DNA of 64,000 nucleotides from Caballeronia sp. dw_276 (GTDB taxonomy: Bacteria > Pseudomonadota > Gammaproteobacteria > Burkholderiales > Burkholderiaceae): positions 310,001-374,000 of the forward strand of contig NZ_JAAVUV010000005.1 in assembly GCF_018449635.1 (NCBI RefSeq), written 5' to 3'. The position numbers and the translations under genes are program-made. The notes below the pieces were generated by a model. It saw only the letters and a program-made list of their open reading frames with translations, ran no database searches and was not told the DNA's origin. Of this stretch, positions 1-9,005 are shown piece by piece. Numbering within the stretch: the first letter of the stretch is position 1; every line of letters begins with the position of its first letter.

Positions 1-209
1 GATGCATTTTTATGAAGCGTGAAATGCGAAACCAGTTCGCGGGAAAAATTGTCGAGTGATCGGGGGCGGGATAGGAGCGTGCGTAGGGTGACGCCAGTGT
101 TAACGGCGATCCACCGCCATACTTGAGGCACGGCTCGCGTCTCCCGACACAATCTGACAGGCGTTGCAGCTATGCTTTGCGGTCCCACTTCCCTGAAAAA
201 TCGAAAACG

Positions 210-1307
210 ATGACGGTCACCGAAAACCCCGCGCTCAAGGAAATCTTCAACGAAGCCCGCTTTCGCCTCGCCGCACGAGACGTCAAGGCGGTCTATCCGT
301 CATTCGATACACGCCGCTTCCTGAAACTCGCGCTCGCGGACCTGGAAAGCCTGAGCCTGATGCAGCGGCTCCGCCGCATGACGCACGCGCTCCACGCAAC
401 GCTTCCCGAAGATTTCAGCCAGGCGCTCGATGTTCTTCGCGCGCTCGCGCCACGTATGCAGCAGGGATTTTCGACGCTGGTTCTTCCCGATTACGTTGGG
501 CAGTACGGTCAGGACGATTTTGAACTTTCGATGGACGCGCTCAAGTACTTCACGGGATTTGGCTCATCCGAGTTTGCCGTTCGCGAGTTCCTGTGCCGCG
601 ATCTGAAGCGAGCACTTGCCATCATGAAGGTCTGGTCGCGCGACGAAAGCGATCACGTACGCCGGCTTGCAAGCGAGGGTTCCCGTCCCCGCCTGCCGTG
701 GTCGTTCCGGCTCGACGCAATCATGGCCGATCCCGCGCTCGCCGCGCCGATACTCGAAAACCTGCGCGCGGACCCGAGCCTTTATGTGCGCAAGTCGGTC
801 GCCAACCATCTCAACGATGTGACCAAGGTTCATCCCGAGTGGGTGCTGGATCGGCTGAAGACGTGGCCCATCGATAATGCGCACACCGCGTGGATCGCGA
901 AACGCGCGTTGCGTTCGCTGATCAAGGAGGGAAACGGCAGCGCGTTGGCGTTGATCGGTGCGGGGGGGGCGCCCGATGTCAGGCTCAGCAAATTTACCGT
1001 TTCGCCGTCCCGGGTCGCGCTGGGAGAACGCATCAAGTTGTCATTCGATCTTGCATCGAAAAGTGCTGAAAGCCAGCGCCTCGTAATCGACTACCGGATG
1101 CATTACGTAAAAAAGTCCGGCGTGACCGCAGCGAAAGTTTTCAAGCTGAAGGAACTGACGCTCGATGGCGGCCAGCGCGTTTTAATCGAACGCGCGCAGA
1201 ACATTCGCGACTTCACCACGCGCGTGCATTACGCCGGGCGGCATGACGTGGAGATTCTCGTGAATGGCGTATGCCTGGCGAAGGGTTATTTCGATTTGAC
1301 TTGTTGA
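210..1307 (+). CDS. DNA alkylation repair protein, AlkD-like HEAT-repeat family
   Basis: The 365-residue protein is made of helical HEAT-like repeats. The stretch around residues 150-245 (WSRDESDHVRRLASEG, then SLYVRKSVANHLND) is the usual signature of AlkC/AlkD-type proteins, which bind alkylated DNA and in characterised members excise bulky N3/N7 alkyl bases without base flipping. The C-terminal part (about 265-365) is beta-rich, as in the longer AlkC-like branch. An in-frame upstream start at 123 exists, but the ATG at 210 gives the first residues MTVTENPALKEIF, which look like a true N-terminus. Its 3' end overlaps the convergent LysR gene by 22 bp. Family membership is fairly secure; the actual lesion substrate is not inferable. 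Confidence 0.8.
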   Translation: MTVTENPALKEIFNEARFRLAARDVKAVYPSFDTRRFLKLALADLESLSLMQRLRRMTHALHATLPEDFSQALDVLRALAPRMQQGFSTLVLPDYVGQYGQDDFELSMDALKYFTGFGSSEFAVREFLCRDLKRALAIMKVWSRDESDHVRRLASEGSRPRLPWSFRLDAIMADPALAAPILENLRADPSLYVRKSVANHLNDVTKVHPEWVLDRLKTWPIDNAHTAWIAKRALRSLIKEGNGSALALIGAGGAPDVRLSKFTVSPSRVALGERIKLSFDLASKSAESQRLVIDYRMHYVKKSGVTAAKVFKLKELTLDGGQRVLIERAQNIRDFTTRVHYAGRHDVEILVNGVCLAKGYFDLTC

Positions 1308-2188
1308 ACCTGGATCAGGCCATCGACCAGCGCCCTTTCGGGCCGTTGCAGCGCGTCCAGATCGCGCACGACGATCAAAAGCTGGCGCGGCGCCCATCGA
1401 TCGGTCAATTCCACCACGCGAACGCCCAGCGTGCCGCGATAACGCCGCGCAGCAGTCACCGGAACGATCGCGATTCCGGCGCCGTGTTCCACCATGCAGC
1501 AGATGTTTTCGAAGGTCCTCATGCGCGCACGAAAATAGAAATTCTGCCCCGCGAACAACGCCTGCTCACCGAGATATTCCGAGAGCGCGCTGCCCGCACT
1601 CAGGCCGATAAAATCCTCGCCGACCACGTCCCTCAGCGCGACCTTTCGCCGGGCGCTCAGCGCGTGATTGCGAGCGACGATCAGCACGAGCTTGTCGGTC
1701 GCGAACGGGAACGCCTGCAACGCGCCATGCTCCACGGCGTCCGCCACGATGCCGATTTCCGCCGACCCGTTGAGCACCGCCTTGACGGTTTCAGCGCTCT
1801 GCCGCTCCTTCATGTCGATGTGAACATTCGGATGATCGCGAAGGAATTCAGCGAGCGGGCGAGGCAGGAATTCAGCGACCGCGGCGGTATTCGCCCATAA
1901 GCGGATGCGCGTCTTGCGCGCCTGCGAATGTTCGCCGAGTTCGCCCTGCATGCGCTCGATTTGCCCGAGAACCAAACGCGCGTGGTGCGCGAGCGTATCT
2001 CCTGCCGGAGTGGTTTCCACGCCGCGCCGTCCGCGCTCGAGCAGCGGCATGCCAAGCGCCTCTTCCATGCCTCGCAGGCGCGCGCTTGCGGATGGCAACG
2101 ACATGTTCGCCTGCGCCGCACCGTGCGTGATGCTGCCCGTTTCCAGGACGTAGAGAAAGAGGCGTAAATCGATGAGATCGAAGCGCAT
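1286..2188 (-). CDS. LysR-family transcriptional regulator
   Basis: This 300-residue protein has the standard LysR plan. An N-terminal winged helix-turn-helix at about residues 3-62 includes LYVLETGSITHGAAQANMS and LLERGRRGVETTPAGD. A periplasmic-binding-like effector domain runs from about 90 to 295. It is divergent from the TauE/SafE exporter gene, with about 120 bp between starts and a 21-bp dyad in that gap, so the simplest model is autorepression plus effector-dependent control of the exporter. The ligand cannot be read from the sequence; a sulfonate or organic-acid inducer is only a guess from the neighbour. The 3' end overlaps the convergent alkylation-repair gene. Confidence 0.88.
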   Translation of the reverse strand: MRFDLIDLRLFLYVLETGSITHGAAQANMSLPSASARLRGMEEALGMPLLERGRRGVETTPAGDTLAHHARLVLGQIERMQGELGEHSQARKTRIRLWANTAAVAEFLPRPLAEFLRDHPNVHIDMKERQSAETVKAVLNGSAEIGIVADAVEHGALQAFPFATDKLVLIVARNHALSARRKVALRDVVGEDFIGLSAGSALSEYLGEQALFAGQNFYFRARMRTFENICCMVEHGAGIAIVPVTAARRYRGTLGVRVVELTDRWAPRQLLIVVRDLDALQRPERALVDGLIQVQQVKSK

Positions 2189-2212
2189 CGGCTAGATAGG
2201 TCGGATGGATCA

Positions 2213-2233
2213 GCCTTAGTTATACCCTAAGGC
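2213..2233. promoter_or_regulatory. Candidate LysR operator between divergent genes
   Basis: There is a perfect 7-bp inverted repeat, GCCTTAG then 7 bp then CTAAGGC. It contains a T-N11-A pair (T2217, A2229), the hallmark of LysR-type recognition boxes. It lies 25 bp upstream of the lysR-type gene start and about 77 bp upstream of the exporter start. The dyad is seen directly; the binding protein is inferred. Confidence 0.55.
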
Positions 2234-2309
2234 AGAGTACATATCATCCGCATTGTGATCCGTGGCGATCGCGGCAGAATGACGTCGATTGATCCCTTCC
2301 GGCCAGCCG

Positions 2310-3059
2310 ATGAACTCTCTTGCTGCAGCGCACATCGCAATAGTTTCGTTTACGTTTTTGATCGCTGGCACCGTCAAGGGCGTCACGGGCATGGGCCTGC
2401 CGACCGTCGCGATGGGCGTGCTCGGCACGCTGATGTTGCCGGCCCAGGCGGCGTCGTTGTTGATCTTGCCGTCCTTGATCACGAACGTATGGCAGCTCCT
2501 TGCAGGACCGGGCGTGGTCGCGCTGGTCAAGCGTTTCTGGTGGATGATGGCCGGGATTGTTGTTGGTACCGTCTTCGCCGCGTCGTTCATTGCAGGAAGC
2601 GGCGGAGCCTGGGCAGTGACCGGGTTAGGCGCTGCGCTGACACTCTATGCCGTGTCCGGATTGCTGGCGTGGCGGTTTTCAGTGCCGCCGCAATATGAGC
2701 GCCGGCTCTCGCCCTTGATTGGTATCGTCACCGGCTTCATTACCGGCGGGACGGGCGTATTCGTCGTACCCGCGGTGCCCTACCTGCAGGCACTCGGCCT
2801 CAAAAAAGAGGAACTGGTCCAGGCGCTCGGCCTATCATTTACGGTATCGACGGTGGCGCTTGCCATAGGTCTCGCGCGCGAAAATGCGTTCGCAATTGGC
2901 GACATCAACCGTTCGCTGCTTGCTGTCATTCCTGCGTTGCTTGGCATGTGGATCGGGCAGAGTGTTCGCGAGCGCATCAGTCCTGCAAGCTTTCGCAGAT
3001 GGTTTTTTATCTGCCTGCTCGCGCTCGGTCTTCAGTTGCTTCTACGGCGATTTTTCTAG
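2310..3059 (+). CDS. TauE/SafE-family membrane exporter
   Basis: This is a hydrophobic protein of about 249 residues with roughly eight predicted membrane segments and the two-half layout of the TauE/SafE family. The glycine-rich TVKGVTGMGLPTVAMG near the N-terminus and GFITGGTGVFVVPAVPYLQ in the second half are the duplicated family motif. Members export sulfite, sulfoacetate or other small organosulfur or carboxylate anions across the inner membrane. A TTG start at 2289 is possible; I chose the ATG at 2310 because it gives a shorter leader before the first helix. The gene is probably controlled by the divergent LysR regulator. The substrate is unknown. Confidence 0.82.
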   Translation: MNSLAAAHIAIVSFTFLIAGTVKGVTGMGLPTVAMGVLGTLMLPAQAASLLILPSLITNVWQLLAGPGVVALVKRFWWMMAGIVVGTVFAASFIAGSGGAWAVTGLGAALTLYAVSGLLAWRFSVPPQYERRLSPLIGIVTGFITGGTGVFVVPAVPYLQALGLKKEELVQALGLSFTVSTVALAIGLARENAFAIGDINRSLLAVIPALLGMWIGQSVRERISPASFRRWFFICLLALGLQLLLRRFF

Positions 3060-3097
3060 CGCTGAGGGACCATTGAATCACGAGGAGATCCGACGCG

Positions 3098-3190
3098 ATG
3101 TTGTCTCCACTACTCGAAACACTCGGCGCCCTGGCGATTCTGGCGAGCCTCGCTGTCAATCTTCGTGCGCTGTTCGACCGGCGCCGGTAG
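3098..3190 (+). CDS. Possible 30-residue single-span membrane peptide
   Basis: A short open frame starts with ATG 8 bp after an AGGAG sequence (GAGGAGATCCGACGCG-ATG). It encodes MLSPLLETLGALAILASLAV followed by NLRALFDRRR. This is one hydrophobic helix with a basic C-terminal tail, a typical layout for a small inner-membrane protein with the tail in the cytoplasm. It sits 38 bp after the exporter stop codon, so it could be cotranscribed as a small accessory subunit. Evidence is limited to the ribosome site, hydrophobicity and position; no homologue is recognised. Confidence 0.45.
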   Translation: MLSPLLETLGALAILASLAVNLRALFDRRR

Positions 3191-3312
3191 CTGCGGCGGC
3201 CGCATACGAAGCGCCCTTCCGATCAACACACCTCTGTTCGATACCGCACATACATCCCGGCCTGGCGTGGCAGTCTTTTCAACACCCTGCACACGCAAAG
3301 GACGAGCGGCAA

Positions 3313-3840
3313 ATGGATAATGATTTTCGTGCCACCCGTTCGAAGCCCCAGCGAAAACACAGGCTTCGACTATTGCCGATCGTGATCCTGTCGTCCTGCC
3401 TGAGTACCGCGCTTTACGCGCAGAAAGCGGCGCCGGCCGCTGCCAGCGGGGCAAGCGCAAAGGGCGCCTATCATAAAAATCTCGACCGAACGGGCAAGAC
3501 GCGCAAGGGCGCGGCCTCGTACTACGGCCCAAAGTTTTACTCGAAGAAGATGGCCGACGGGACGCCCATGGATCCGCAGTCCAATGTCGCCGCAAGCAAA
3601 ACCTTGCCGCTCGGCACCAAGGCGCGGGTCACGAACCTTGAAAACGGCAAGACCGAGGAGGTCGAAATCAAGGATCGCGGTCCGTACGTCAAGAATCGAA
3701 TCGTCGACGTGTCGCCCAAGACCGCGGATAAACTCGGCCTGAAAGAAAACGGCACCGCGCCCGTCGAAGTCAAGCCGGTGGAAGTCCCCCAAGCCGACGG
3801 CAGCGTGAAGCCGGGCACGGGCGCCACTGGAAGCCAGTAA
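3313..3840 (+). CDS. rlpA: RlpA-like double-psi beta-barrel septal ring protein
   Basis: The 175-residue protein has a basic N-terminus, a hydrophobic signal segment (residues 18-37) and a double-psi beta-barrel domain at about 60-135. The RlpA hallmarks are present: KGAASYYGPKFYSKKMADGT and IKDRGPYVKNRIVDVS. RlpA proteins bind or cleave glycan strands stripped of stem peptides at the septum. An LSSC sequence (Cys29) fits a loose lipobox, but cleavage by signal peptidase I after ALYA is also possible. There is no SPOR domain, so this is a short RlpA-like protein and not the main cell-division RlpA. The ATG at 3313 is preferred over longer in-frame starts that would run through the preceding intergenic region. 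Confidence 0.8.
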   Translation: MDNDFRATRSKPQRKHRLRLLPIVILSSCLSTALYAQKAAPAAASGASAKGAYHKNLDRTGKTRKGAASYYGPKFYSKKMADGTPMDPQSNVAASKTLPLGTKARVTNLENGKTEEVEIKDRGPYVKNRIVDVSPKTADKLGLKENGTAPVEVKPVEVPQADGSVKPGTGATGSQ

Positions 3841-3858
3841 GCTTGCGGGATCTTCCGG

Positions 3859-6579
3859 TTATCGTTGCCAGGGCGCCGCAGAATCCTTCCCCGCTTTCCC
3901 ATATTTTTGCGAAGCCGCGCGCACAACGGACATCTCGATCTCGCCCTCATCGGCAAGCGCCTTGAGCGCCGCAATCACAATCGACGCACGATCGACCTCG
4001 AAGAATTCGCGCAGCGCCTGCCGCGTATCGCTACGGCCGAAACCATCCGTGCCAAGCGCCACGTAACGCCGCGGCACATATGCACGGATCAGTTCGGGCA
4101 CGGCACGCACGTAATCGGTCGCGGCAATCACCGGACCGCGTGACGCGCCCAGCGCGGTGCTCACGTATGGCGCCGGAGCATCTTCTCCAAGCCGCGCCAG
4201 CCGCTCGGCGGCCATTCCATCGCGTTGCAACTCAGTGAAGCTCGTCACGCTCCACACCGCTGCACCGATACCCCAATCCTCGCTCAACATGCGCTGCGCC
4301 GCGATCACTTCACCCAGTATCGCGCCCGCGCCGAGCAACTGCACTTGCGCCGATTCATCCGGTTTCGTCTCGAGCGGATACATGCCTTTGAGAATGCCGT
4401 CGCGCACGAGTGCGAGATCGCCTCCGGGCACCGATGGCTGCGCGTAGTTCTCGTTCATCGCCGTGATGTAATAGAACACGTCGTGCTGGCGCTCGACCAT
4501 TTCGCGCATGCCTTCATCGACGATCGCCGCGAGTTCGTACGCAAACGCGGGATCGTAGGCACGGCAATTCGGAATCGTCGATGCCACCAGATGGCTGCTG
4601 CCATCCTGATGCTGCAGCCCCTCGCCGCCAAGCGTCGTCTTGCCCGCCGTCGCGCCGATCAGGAAGCCACGCGCGCGCTGATCGGCAGCTGCCCAGATGA
4701 TGTCGCCGATGCGCTGAAAGCCGAACATGGAGTAGTAGATATAAAACGGCAGCATCGGCAGGTCGTGCACGCTGTAGGAAGTCGCGGCGGCAATCCACGA
4801 CGACATTGCGCCCGCTTCCGAAATGCCCTCCTCCAGAATCTGCCCCTTCGTGTCCTCGCGGTAATAGAGCATGGAACCGAGGTCTTCCGGCTCGTACAAC
4901 TGACCCAGCGGCGAATAAATGCCGACCTGCCGGAACATGTTCGCCATGCCGAAGGTACGGGCTTCATCGGCGACGACCGGCACCACGCGCGAACCGATCG
5001 ACGCGTCTTTCATCAGGCTGCCGAACATTCGCACGATCGCCATGGTGGTCGACATTTCCTTGCCCCCGGCATCGAGCGCAAACTGGCCCCAGCTGGATAT
5101 GGAAGGCACCACCAGTCCCTTCGACGCAACCCTGCGCCGCCTCGGCAAATAGCCGCCAAGCGATGCACGCCGTGCATGGAGATATTGCATTTCGGGGGTG
5201 TTATCGGCGGGCTTGTAGAACTTCACGGCCTCGACGTCCGCGTCAGAGAGCGGCAAACGGAAACGATCGCGGAACGCCTTGAGGTCATCGAAGCCGAGCT
5301 TTTTTTGCTGATGCGTCGTCATGCGGCCCTGGCCCGATGTGCCCATGCCGAAGCCCTTCATGGTCTTGGCGAGGATCACCGTCGGCTGGCCCTTGTGCCC
5401 AAGCGCCTTCGCATACGCCGCGTGAAGCTTGCGCACGTCGTGGCCGCCGCGGCGCAGGCGGTCGATGTCTTCATCGCTTAAATGCGACGCCAGCGCGGCA
5501 AGCTCCGGGTTCTGCCCGAAGAAACGTTCGCGGTTGTAAGCGCCATCGTTTGCGGAAAAGGTCTGGAACTGACCGTCGACGGTATGCGCGAACGCGCGCA
5601 ACAACGCATTCGTCTGGTCACGAGCAAACAGCGCGTCCCAGTCCGATCCCCACAGCACCTTGATCACGTTCCAGCCCGCGCCAATAAACTGCGCTTCGAG
5701 TTCATCGATAATGCGCCCGTTGCTGCGCACGGGACCATCGAGCCGCTGCAGGTTGCAGTTGATCACGAACACGAGGTTATCGAGCTGCTCGCGCGCGGCG
5801 AGTGACAATGCGCCGATCGATTCGGGCTCGTCCATTTCTCCATCGCCGAAGAAGCCCCACACCTTCCTGTCCTGCGTTTTGGCGAGACCACGGTTGTGCA
5901 GATAGCGCATGAAACGCGCTTGGTAAATCGAGTTGATCGGGCCGATGCCCATGGAACCGGTCGGAAACTGCCAGAAGTCCGGCATGAGCCATGGATGCGG
6001 GTACGAACACAATCCGGGCCCCGCAATTTCCTGCCGATAATGCTCGAGATGCTCTTCGCTCAAGAAACCTTCGAGGTAGGCACGCGCATAAACGCCGGGC
6101 GATGAATGCGGCTGGAAGTACACGAGATCGCCGCCCGTTCCTTCGCCGGCATCGGGCGCGGCCGCGCGAAAGAAATGGTTGAAGCCGACTTCGAACAGAT
6201 CCGCCGCTGATGCATAACTCGCGATGTGGCCGCCGAGTTCGCCGTATGCCTTGTTCGCGCGCACGACCATGGCGAGCGCGTTCCAGCGCAGCGCGGCGGC
6301 GAGCTTCTCTTCGATCTCCAGATTGCCCGGATAACGCGGCTGCTCGGCGAGCGGGATGCTGTTCGCATAAGGCGTGACCCGTGCGCGCGACGACTCGATC
6401 CCCAGCGACAACGCGTGCTCCGCGAGCCGATCATACAAATACTGCGCGCGGTCGCGGCCGACATGTTCCGTGACCGCGTCAAGCGCCTCCAGCCATTCGG
6501 CGGTTTCGGCGGGATCGCTATCTTCCCGGCCTTTCGAGATTGAGAGGATATGTTCGGTTCCGCTGGATAAATCGGTCAT
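3859..6579 (-). CDS. Homodimeric 2-oxoacid (pyruvate) dehydrogenase E1, MdeB-like
   Basis: This 906-residue thiamine-diphosphate enzyme is of the AceE type. The ThDP motif [12 protein letters not shown] leads into [18 protein letters not shown], and the later KTMKGFGMG and [13 protein letters not shown] stretches are AceE signatures. It would decarboxylate a 2-oxoacid and pass the acyl group to a lipoylated E2. No E2 or E3 gene is adjacent. It is divergent from an Lrp/AsnC regulator, the arrangement known for Pseudomonas putida mdeR-mdeAB, where MdeB is an AceE homologue linked to 2-oxobutyrate from methionine. So this is probably a second E1 for 2-oxobutyrate or pyruvate, not the main aceE. 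A GGAG ribosome site precedes the ATG. No methionine gamma-lyase gene is visible. Confidence 0.85.
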   Translation of the reverse strand: MTDLSSGTEHILSISKGREDSDPAETAEWLEALDAVTEHVGRDRAQYLYDRLAEHALSLGIESSRARVTPYANSIPLAEQPRYPGNLEIEEKLAAALRWNALAMVVRANKAYGELGGHIASYASAADLFEVGFNHFFRAAAPDAGEGTGGDLVYFQPHSSPGVYARAYLEGFLSEEHLEHYRQEIAGPGLCSYPHPWLMPDFWQFPTGSMGIGPINSIYQARFMRYLHNRGLAKTQDRKVWGFFGDGEMDEPESIGALSLAAREQLDNLVFVINCNLQRLDGPVRSNGRIIDELEAQFIGAGWNVIKVLWGSDWDALFARDQTNALLRAFAHTVDGQFQTFSANDGAYNRERFFGQNPELAALASHLSDEDIDRLRRGGHDVRKLHAAYAKALGHKGQPTVILAKTMKGFGMGTSGQGRMTTHQQKKLGFDDLKAFRDRFRLPLSDADVEAVKFYKPADNTPEMQYLHARRASLGGYLPRRRRVASKGLVVPSISSWGQFALDAGGKEMSTTMAIVRMFGSLMKDASIGSRVVPVVADEARTFGMANMFRQVGIYSPLGQLYEPEDLGSMLYYREDTKGQILEEGISEAGAMSSWIAAATSYSVHDLPMLPFYIYYSMFGFQRIGDIIWAAADQRARGFLIGATAGKTTLGGEGLQHQDGSSHLVASTIPNCRAYDPAFAYELAAIVDEGMREMVERQHDVFYYITAMNENYAQPSVPGGDLALVRDGILKGMYPLETKPDESAQVQLLGAGAILGEVIAAQRMLSEDWGIGAAVWSVTSFTELQRDGMAAERLARLGEDAPAPYVSTALGASRGPVIAATDYVRAVPELIRAYVPRRYVALGTDGFGRSDTRQALREFFEVDRASIVIAALKALADEGEIEMSVVRAASQKYGKAGKDSAAPWQR

Positions 6580-6670
6580 GGCGAGGCTCCGCGTTCGATA
6601 GGGACAAGTCCGCTGCTTATCACTACAGCTTAGCTATCGACGCGCAGAATGTGCCTCTGATTTGCTTTTC

Positions 6671-6685
6671 ATCCGGTCTACGGAT
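6671..6685. promoter_or_regulatory. Candidate Lrp/AsnC-type dyad
   Basis: The sequence ATCCG-GTCTA-CGGAT is a perfect 5-bp inverted repeat, 15 bp overall, in the gap between the divergent mdeB-like gene and the Lrp-type regulator. Fifteen-base dyads are typical of Lrp/AsnC operators. Role inferred from position only. Confidence 0.4.
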
Positions 6686-6731
6686 AGTGTATTTATTCTG
6701 CGCCGCCCCACTTTTCCAGAATATTCGAGTT

Positions 6732-7262
6732 ATGACGACATCGCCTAAACGCCTGGACCGGATCGACATCGGAATATTGAATCAGCTGCAGCAGAACGCG
6801 CGCATCACGAACGCGGAGTTGGCGCAGGCGGTGAACTTGTCGCAAACGCCGTGCTTCAACCGGGTGCGCGCGCTCGAAAAACTGGGGCTTTTCAAGCAGC
6901 AGGTCACGTTGCTCAATCCGGAATTGCTCGGCTTGCGCATCAACGTGTTCATTCAAGTGAGCCTTGCCAAGCAGGACGAAGACGCGCTGCGGCGTTTCGA
7001 GGAAGCGATCAGCGAACGGCCCGAGGTCATGGAGTGCTACCTGATGACGGGCGACGCCGATTATCTGTTGCGCGTGATGGTGCCGGATATTCAGGCGTTG
7101 CAGCGGTTTATCGTGGAACGGCTGACGAAGATTCCGGGTGTATCGAACATCCGGTCGAGCTTTGCGCTCAAGCAGGTGCGGTACAAGACGGCGCTGCCGT
7201 TGCCATCGGCGGGAATGACGTTACAGGATCCCGACGAAGGCGCCGATACCGAATGGAGTTAG
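6732..7262 (+). CDS. Lrp/AsnC-family transcriptional regulator (MdeR-like)
   Basis: The 176-residue protein starts with an AsnC-type helix-turn-helix (about 7-66, including [20 protein letters not shown]). It is followed by a RAM/AsnC ligand-binding domain (about 72-150, containing [20 protein letters not shown]). These proteins form dimers to octamers and respond to amino acids. The gene is divergent from the E1 gene and probably controls it, like MdeR in P. putida. The ATG at 6732 was chosen because it places the DNA-binding domain at the N-terminus; in-frame upstream codons would add an unrelated leader and run into the divergent promoter. Confidence 0.87.
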   Translation: MTTSPKRLDRIDIGILNQLQQNARITNAELAQAVNLSQTPCFNRVRALEKLGLFKQQVTLLNPELLGLRINVFIQVSLAKQDEDALRRFEEAISERPEVMECYLMTGDADYLLRVMVPDIQALQRFIVERLTKIPGVSNIRSSFALKQVRYKTALPLPSAGMTLQDPDEGADTEWS

Positions 7263-7267
7263 CGGCG

Positions 7268-7681
7268 TTACAAATCGATCTGCGGAACGCGGAACGAACT
7301 CGTCAGTGACCGAAGCTCCGCGCGATGCAACTCGGCCAGACGCTCAAGCAACTTCTCGCCGCTCTTGAGCAAGTGCACTTCAACCTGGCGACGATCCGCC
7401 TCGCTGACTTTGCGCTTCACGAGCTTCAGCGCTTCGCACCGCGAGACCAATGCAACCACGCCGTGATGCTGGGCCTGAAGCCGCTCCGCAAGCTCGCCGA
7501 TGGTCGCCCATTCGCGTTCCGGATAACCTTTGATGTGAAGCAGCAGCAAGTACTGCAACGGCGTGATGCCTTCGCTTTGTGCCGCCTGCTCCGAGAATCG
7601 CTCGAAGCGGCGCATCTGGTAGCGAAACTCCGATAGCTGCTCGAAGTCGCCTTTGGCCAGGCCGCGAGTCCGTTCTGTCAT
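7268..7681 (-). CDS. MarR-family transcriptional regulator
   Basis: The 137-residue protein has the winged helix of the MarR family: ITPLQYLLLLHIKGY, then TIGELAERLQAQHHGVVALVSRCEALKLVKRKVSEADRRQVEVHL. The last segment is the conserved wing (D-R-R). The ATG at 7681 (MTERTRGL) fits the family length; an upstream extension would overlap the preceding gene. It follows the HPP-CBS gene on the same strand after 58 bp, so the two could be cotranscribed. It is convergent with the Lrp regulator, with stops only 5 bp apart. The effector is unknown. Confidence 0.85.
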   Translation of the reverse strand: MTERTRGLAKGDFEQLSEFRYQMRRFERFSEQAAQSEGITPLQYLLLLHIKGYPEREWATIGELAERLQAQHHGVVALVSRCEALKLVKRKVSEADRRQVEVHLLKSGEKLLERLAELHRAELRSLTSSFRVPQIDL

Positions 7682-7739
7682 CGAAGATCCGTCGCGCAGT
7701 AAAAACGAAAATATAGCAGGACTCGCTGCCACGTCAGAG

Positions 7740-9005
7740 TTAACCCGCGGCCGTCTCGCTCGTTCGCATCTGCACCACATGGGTCTGCCGGTACAAACCT
7801 GCGAGCAGGTCCGACTGGGTGATCATCCCCGCAAGTTTTTTGTCGGCGTTGAGCACGGGAATGTGGTGATGACCCCAGGTCGCGAAGATCGGCACCAGAT
7901 CGGCGATGGACGCACTTGCTTCGACCGTACGAACATGGTGGCTCATCAATGACCGCACCAGGGGCACGGGAGCCGTGCTGCGCGCAAGCCAGCGTGGCGT
8001 GATGCTCGATACATCGAAGCCGGTGGCGGCGCTGTACTTGTCCATCAAATCCGAGCGTGTGACGATACCGATAACCCGTTGAGCATCGTCCGTCACAGGG
8101 AGCGCCTTGACGTCGTGGTCCTTGAGCAAGTCCCGGGCAGACGTCGCGAGCGCGGACGCTGCGACCGTGACAACCGGTCTCGACATGATGTCCGCGCACG
8201 CCAGATCGCGAAACGAGCGTGCGTAGGCGAGCATTTGCGTGTCGCGTATCAGCGATTCAAGATCATCCGGAACGATGTCCAGGATTTCGTCGCGTCGATC
8301 CAGCACGGCCTGGATATCGGCGCGGGTGATGCCCGGATTCGACTTTTGCGTCGCTGCGCTGTCATCTTGCGCCGGCGCGTGATGCGCTGCATGCGGATAA
8401 CGATGCCCGGTGACCGCGTGATACACGATGGCCGCGGCCAGCAGTGCTCCCGATTGGAACGCAATAGGCGCGATCACGAATCCGAAACCCATGGCATGCA
8501 CAGCGGGACCGCCGAGCACCGCGGTCAGCGCGACTGCGCCCGACGGCGGATGCACACACCGCAGCACAAACATAAAGCCGATGGCGAGCGCCACCGCCAA
8601 CGCCGCCGCAAACACAGGATTGGCGATCAATGCAGCGCACGCAACTCCCACGGTCGCCGATACAAGATTTCCACCGATGATCGACCACGGTTGCGCCAGC
8701 GGGCTGGCGGGTACGGCGAAGAGGAGTACAGCGGAAGCGCCCATGGGCGCGACAAGAAATGGAATTGCCGATGCCGATCCGGGCAGGAGATGTATTGCAG
8801 AACCCGTGAACGCGATGCCGATCAATGCGCCGAGGCAAGAACGAAAACGTTCGGGCCATTTGATCGCAACGGGAGCGGGTAAAAACCCGCGTAGCCAAAA
8901 GCCGATAGCAGATTTGGACAAGATCGGGGCAGGCCGTGGGTTATGAAAAACGCGCCGTATGCAAGCCGGATACGGCCTGATCGACGTAGTGTTCTTCACG
9001 GCCAT
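7740..9005 (-). CDS. HPP-family membrane protein with tandem CBS domains
   Basis: This protein of about 421 residues joins an N-terminal HPP transmembrane domain to two C-terminal CBS domains. The HPP domain (about 35-200) has four to five helices and the family signature CVHPPSGAVALTAVLGG. The CBS pair includes MSRPVVTVAASALATSARDLL and MSHHVRTVEASASIADLV. HPP proteins have been linked to nitrite transport in plants and cyanobacteria. CBS pairs usually sense adenine nucleotides or ionic strength. A start at 9068 is also open; the ATG at 9005 is preferred because it needs the shorter leader. It is divergent from a ClC channel that also ends in CBS domains. Confidence 0.82.
   Translation of the reverse strand: MAVKNTTSIRPYPACIRRVFHNPRPAPILSKSAIGFWLRGFLPAPVAIKWPERFRSCLGALIGIAFTGSAIHLLPGSASAIPFLVAPMGASAVLLFAVPASPLAQPWSIIGGNLVSATVGVACAALIANPVFAAALAVALAIGFMFVLRCVHPPSGAVALTAVLGGPAVHAMGFGFVIAPIAFQSGALLAAAIVYHAVTGHRYPHAAHHAPAQDDSAATQKSNPGITRADIQAVLDRRDEILDIVPDDLESLIRDTQMLAYARSFRDLACADIMSRPVVTVAASALATSARDLLKDHDVKALPVTDDAQRVIGIVTRSDLMDKYSAATGFDVSSITPRWLARSTAPVPLVRSLMSHHVRTVEASASIADLVPIFATWGHHHIPVLNADKKLAGMITQSDLLAGLYRQTHVVQMRTSETAAG

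Noticed and set aside
3..59. Possible C-terminal end of a plus-strand gene entering the window (ending ...KREMRNQFAGKIVE)
   Set aside because: Only about 19 codons are visible, with no recognisable motif; chance open frame cannot be excluded.
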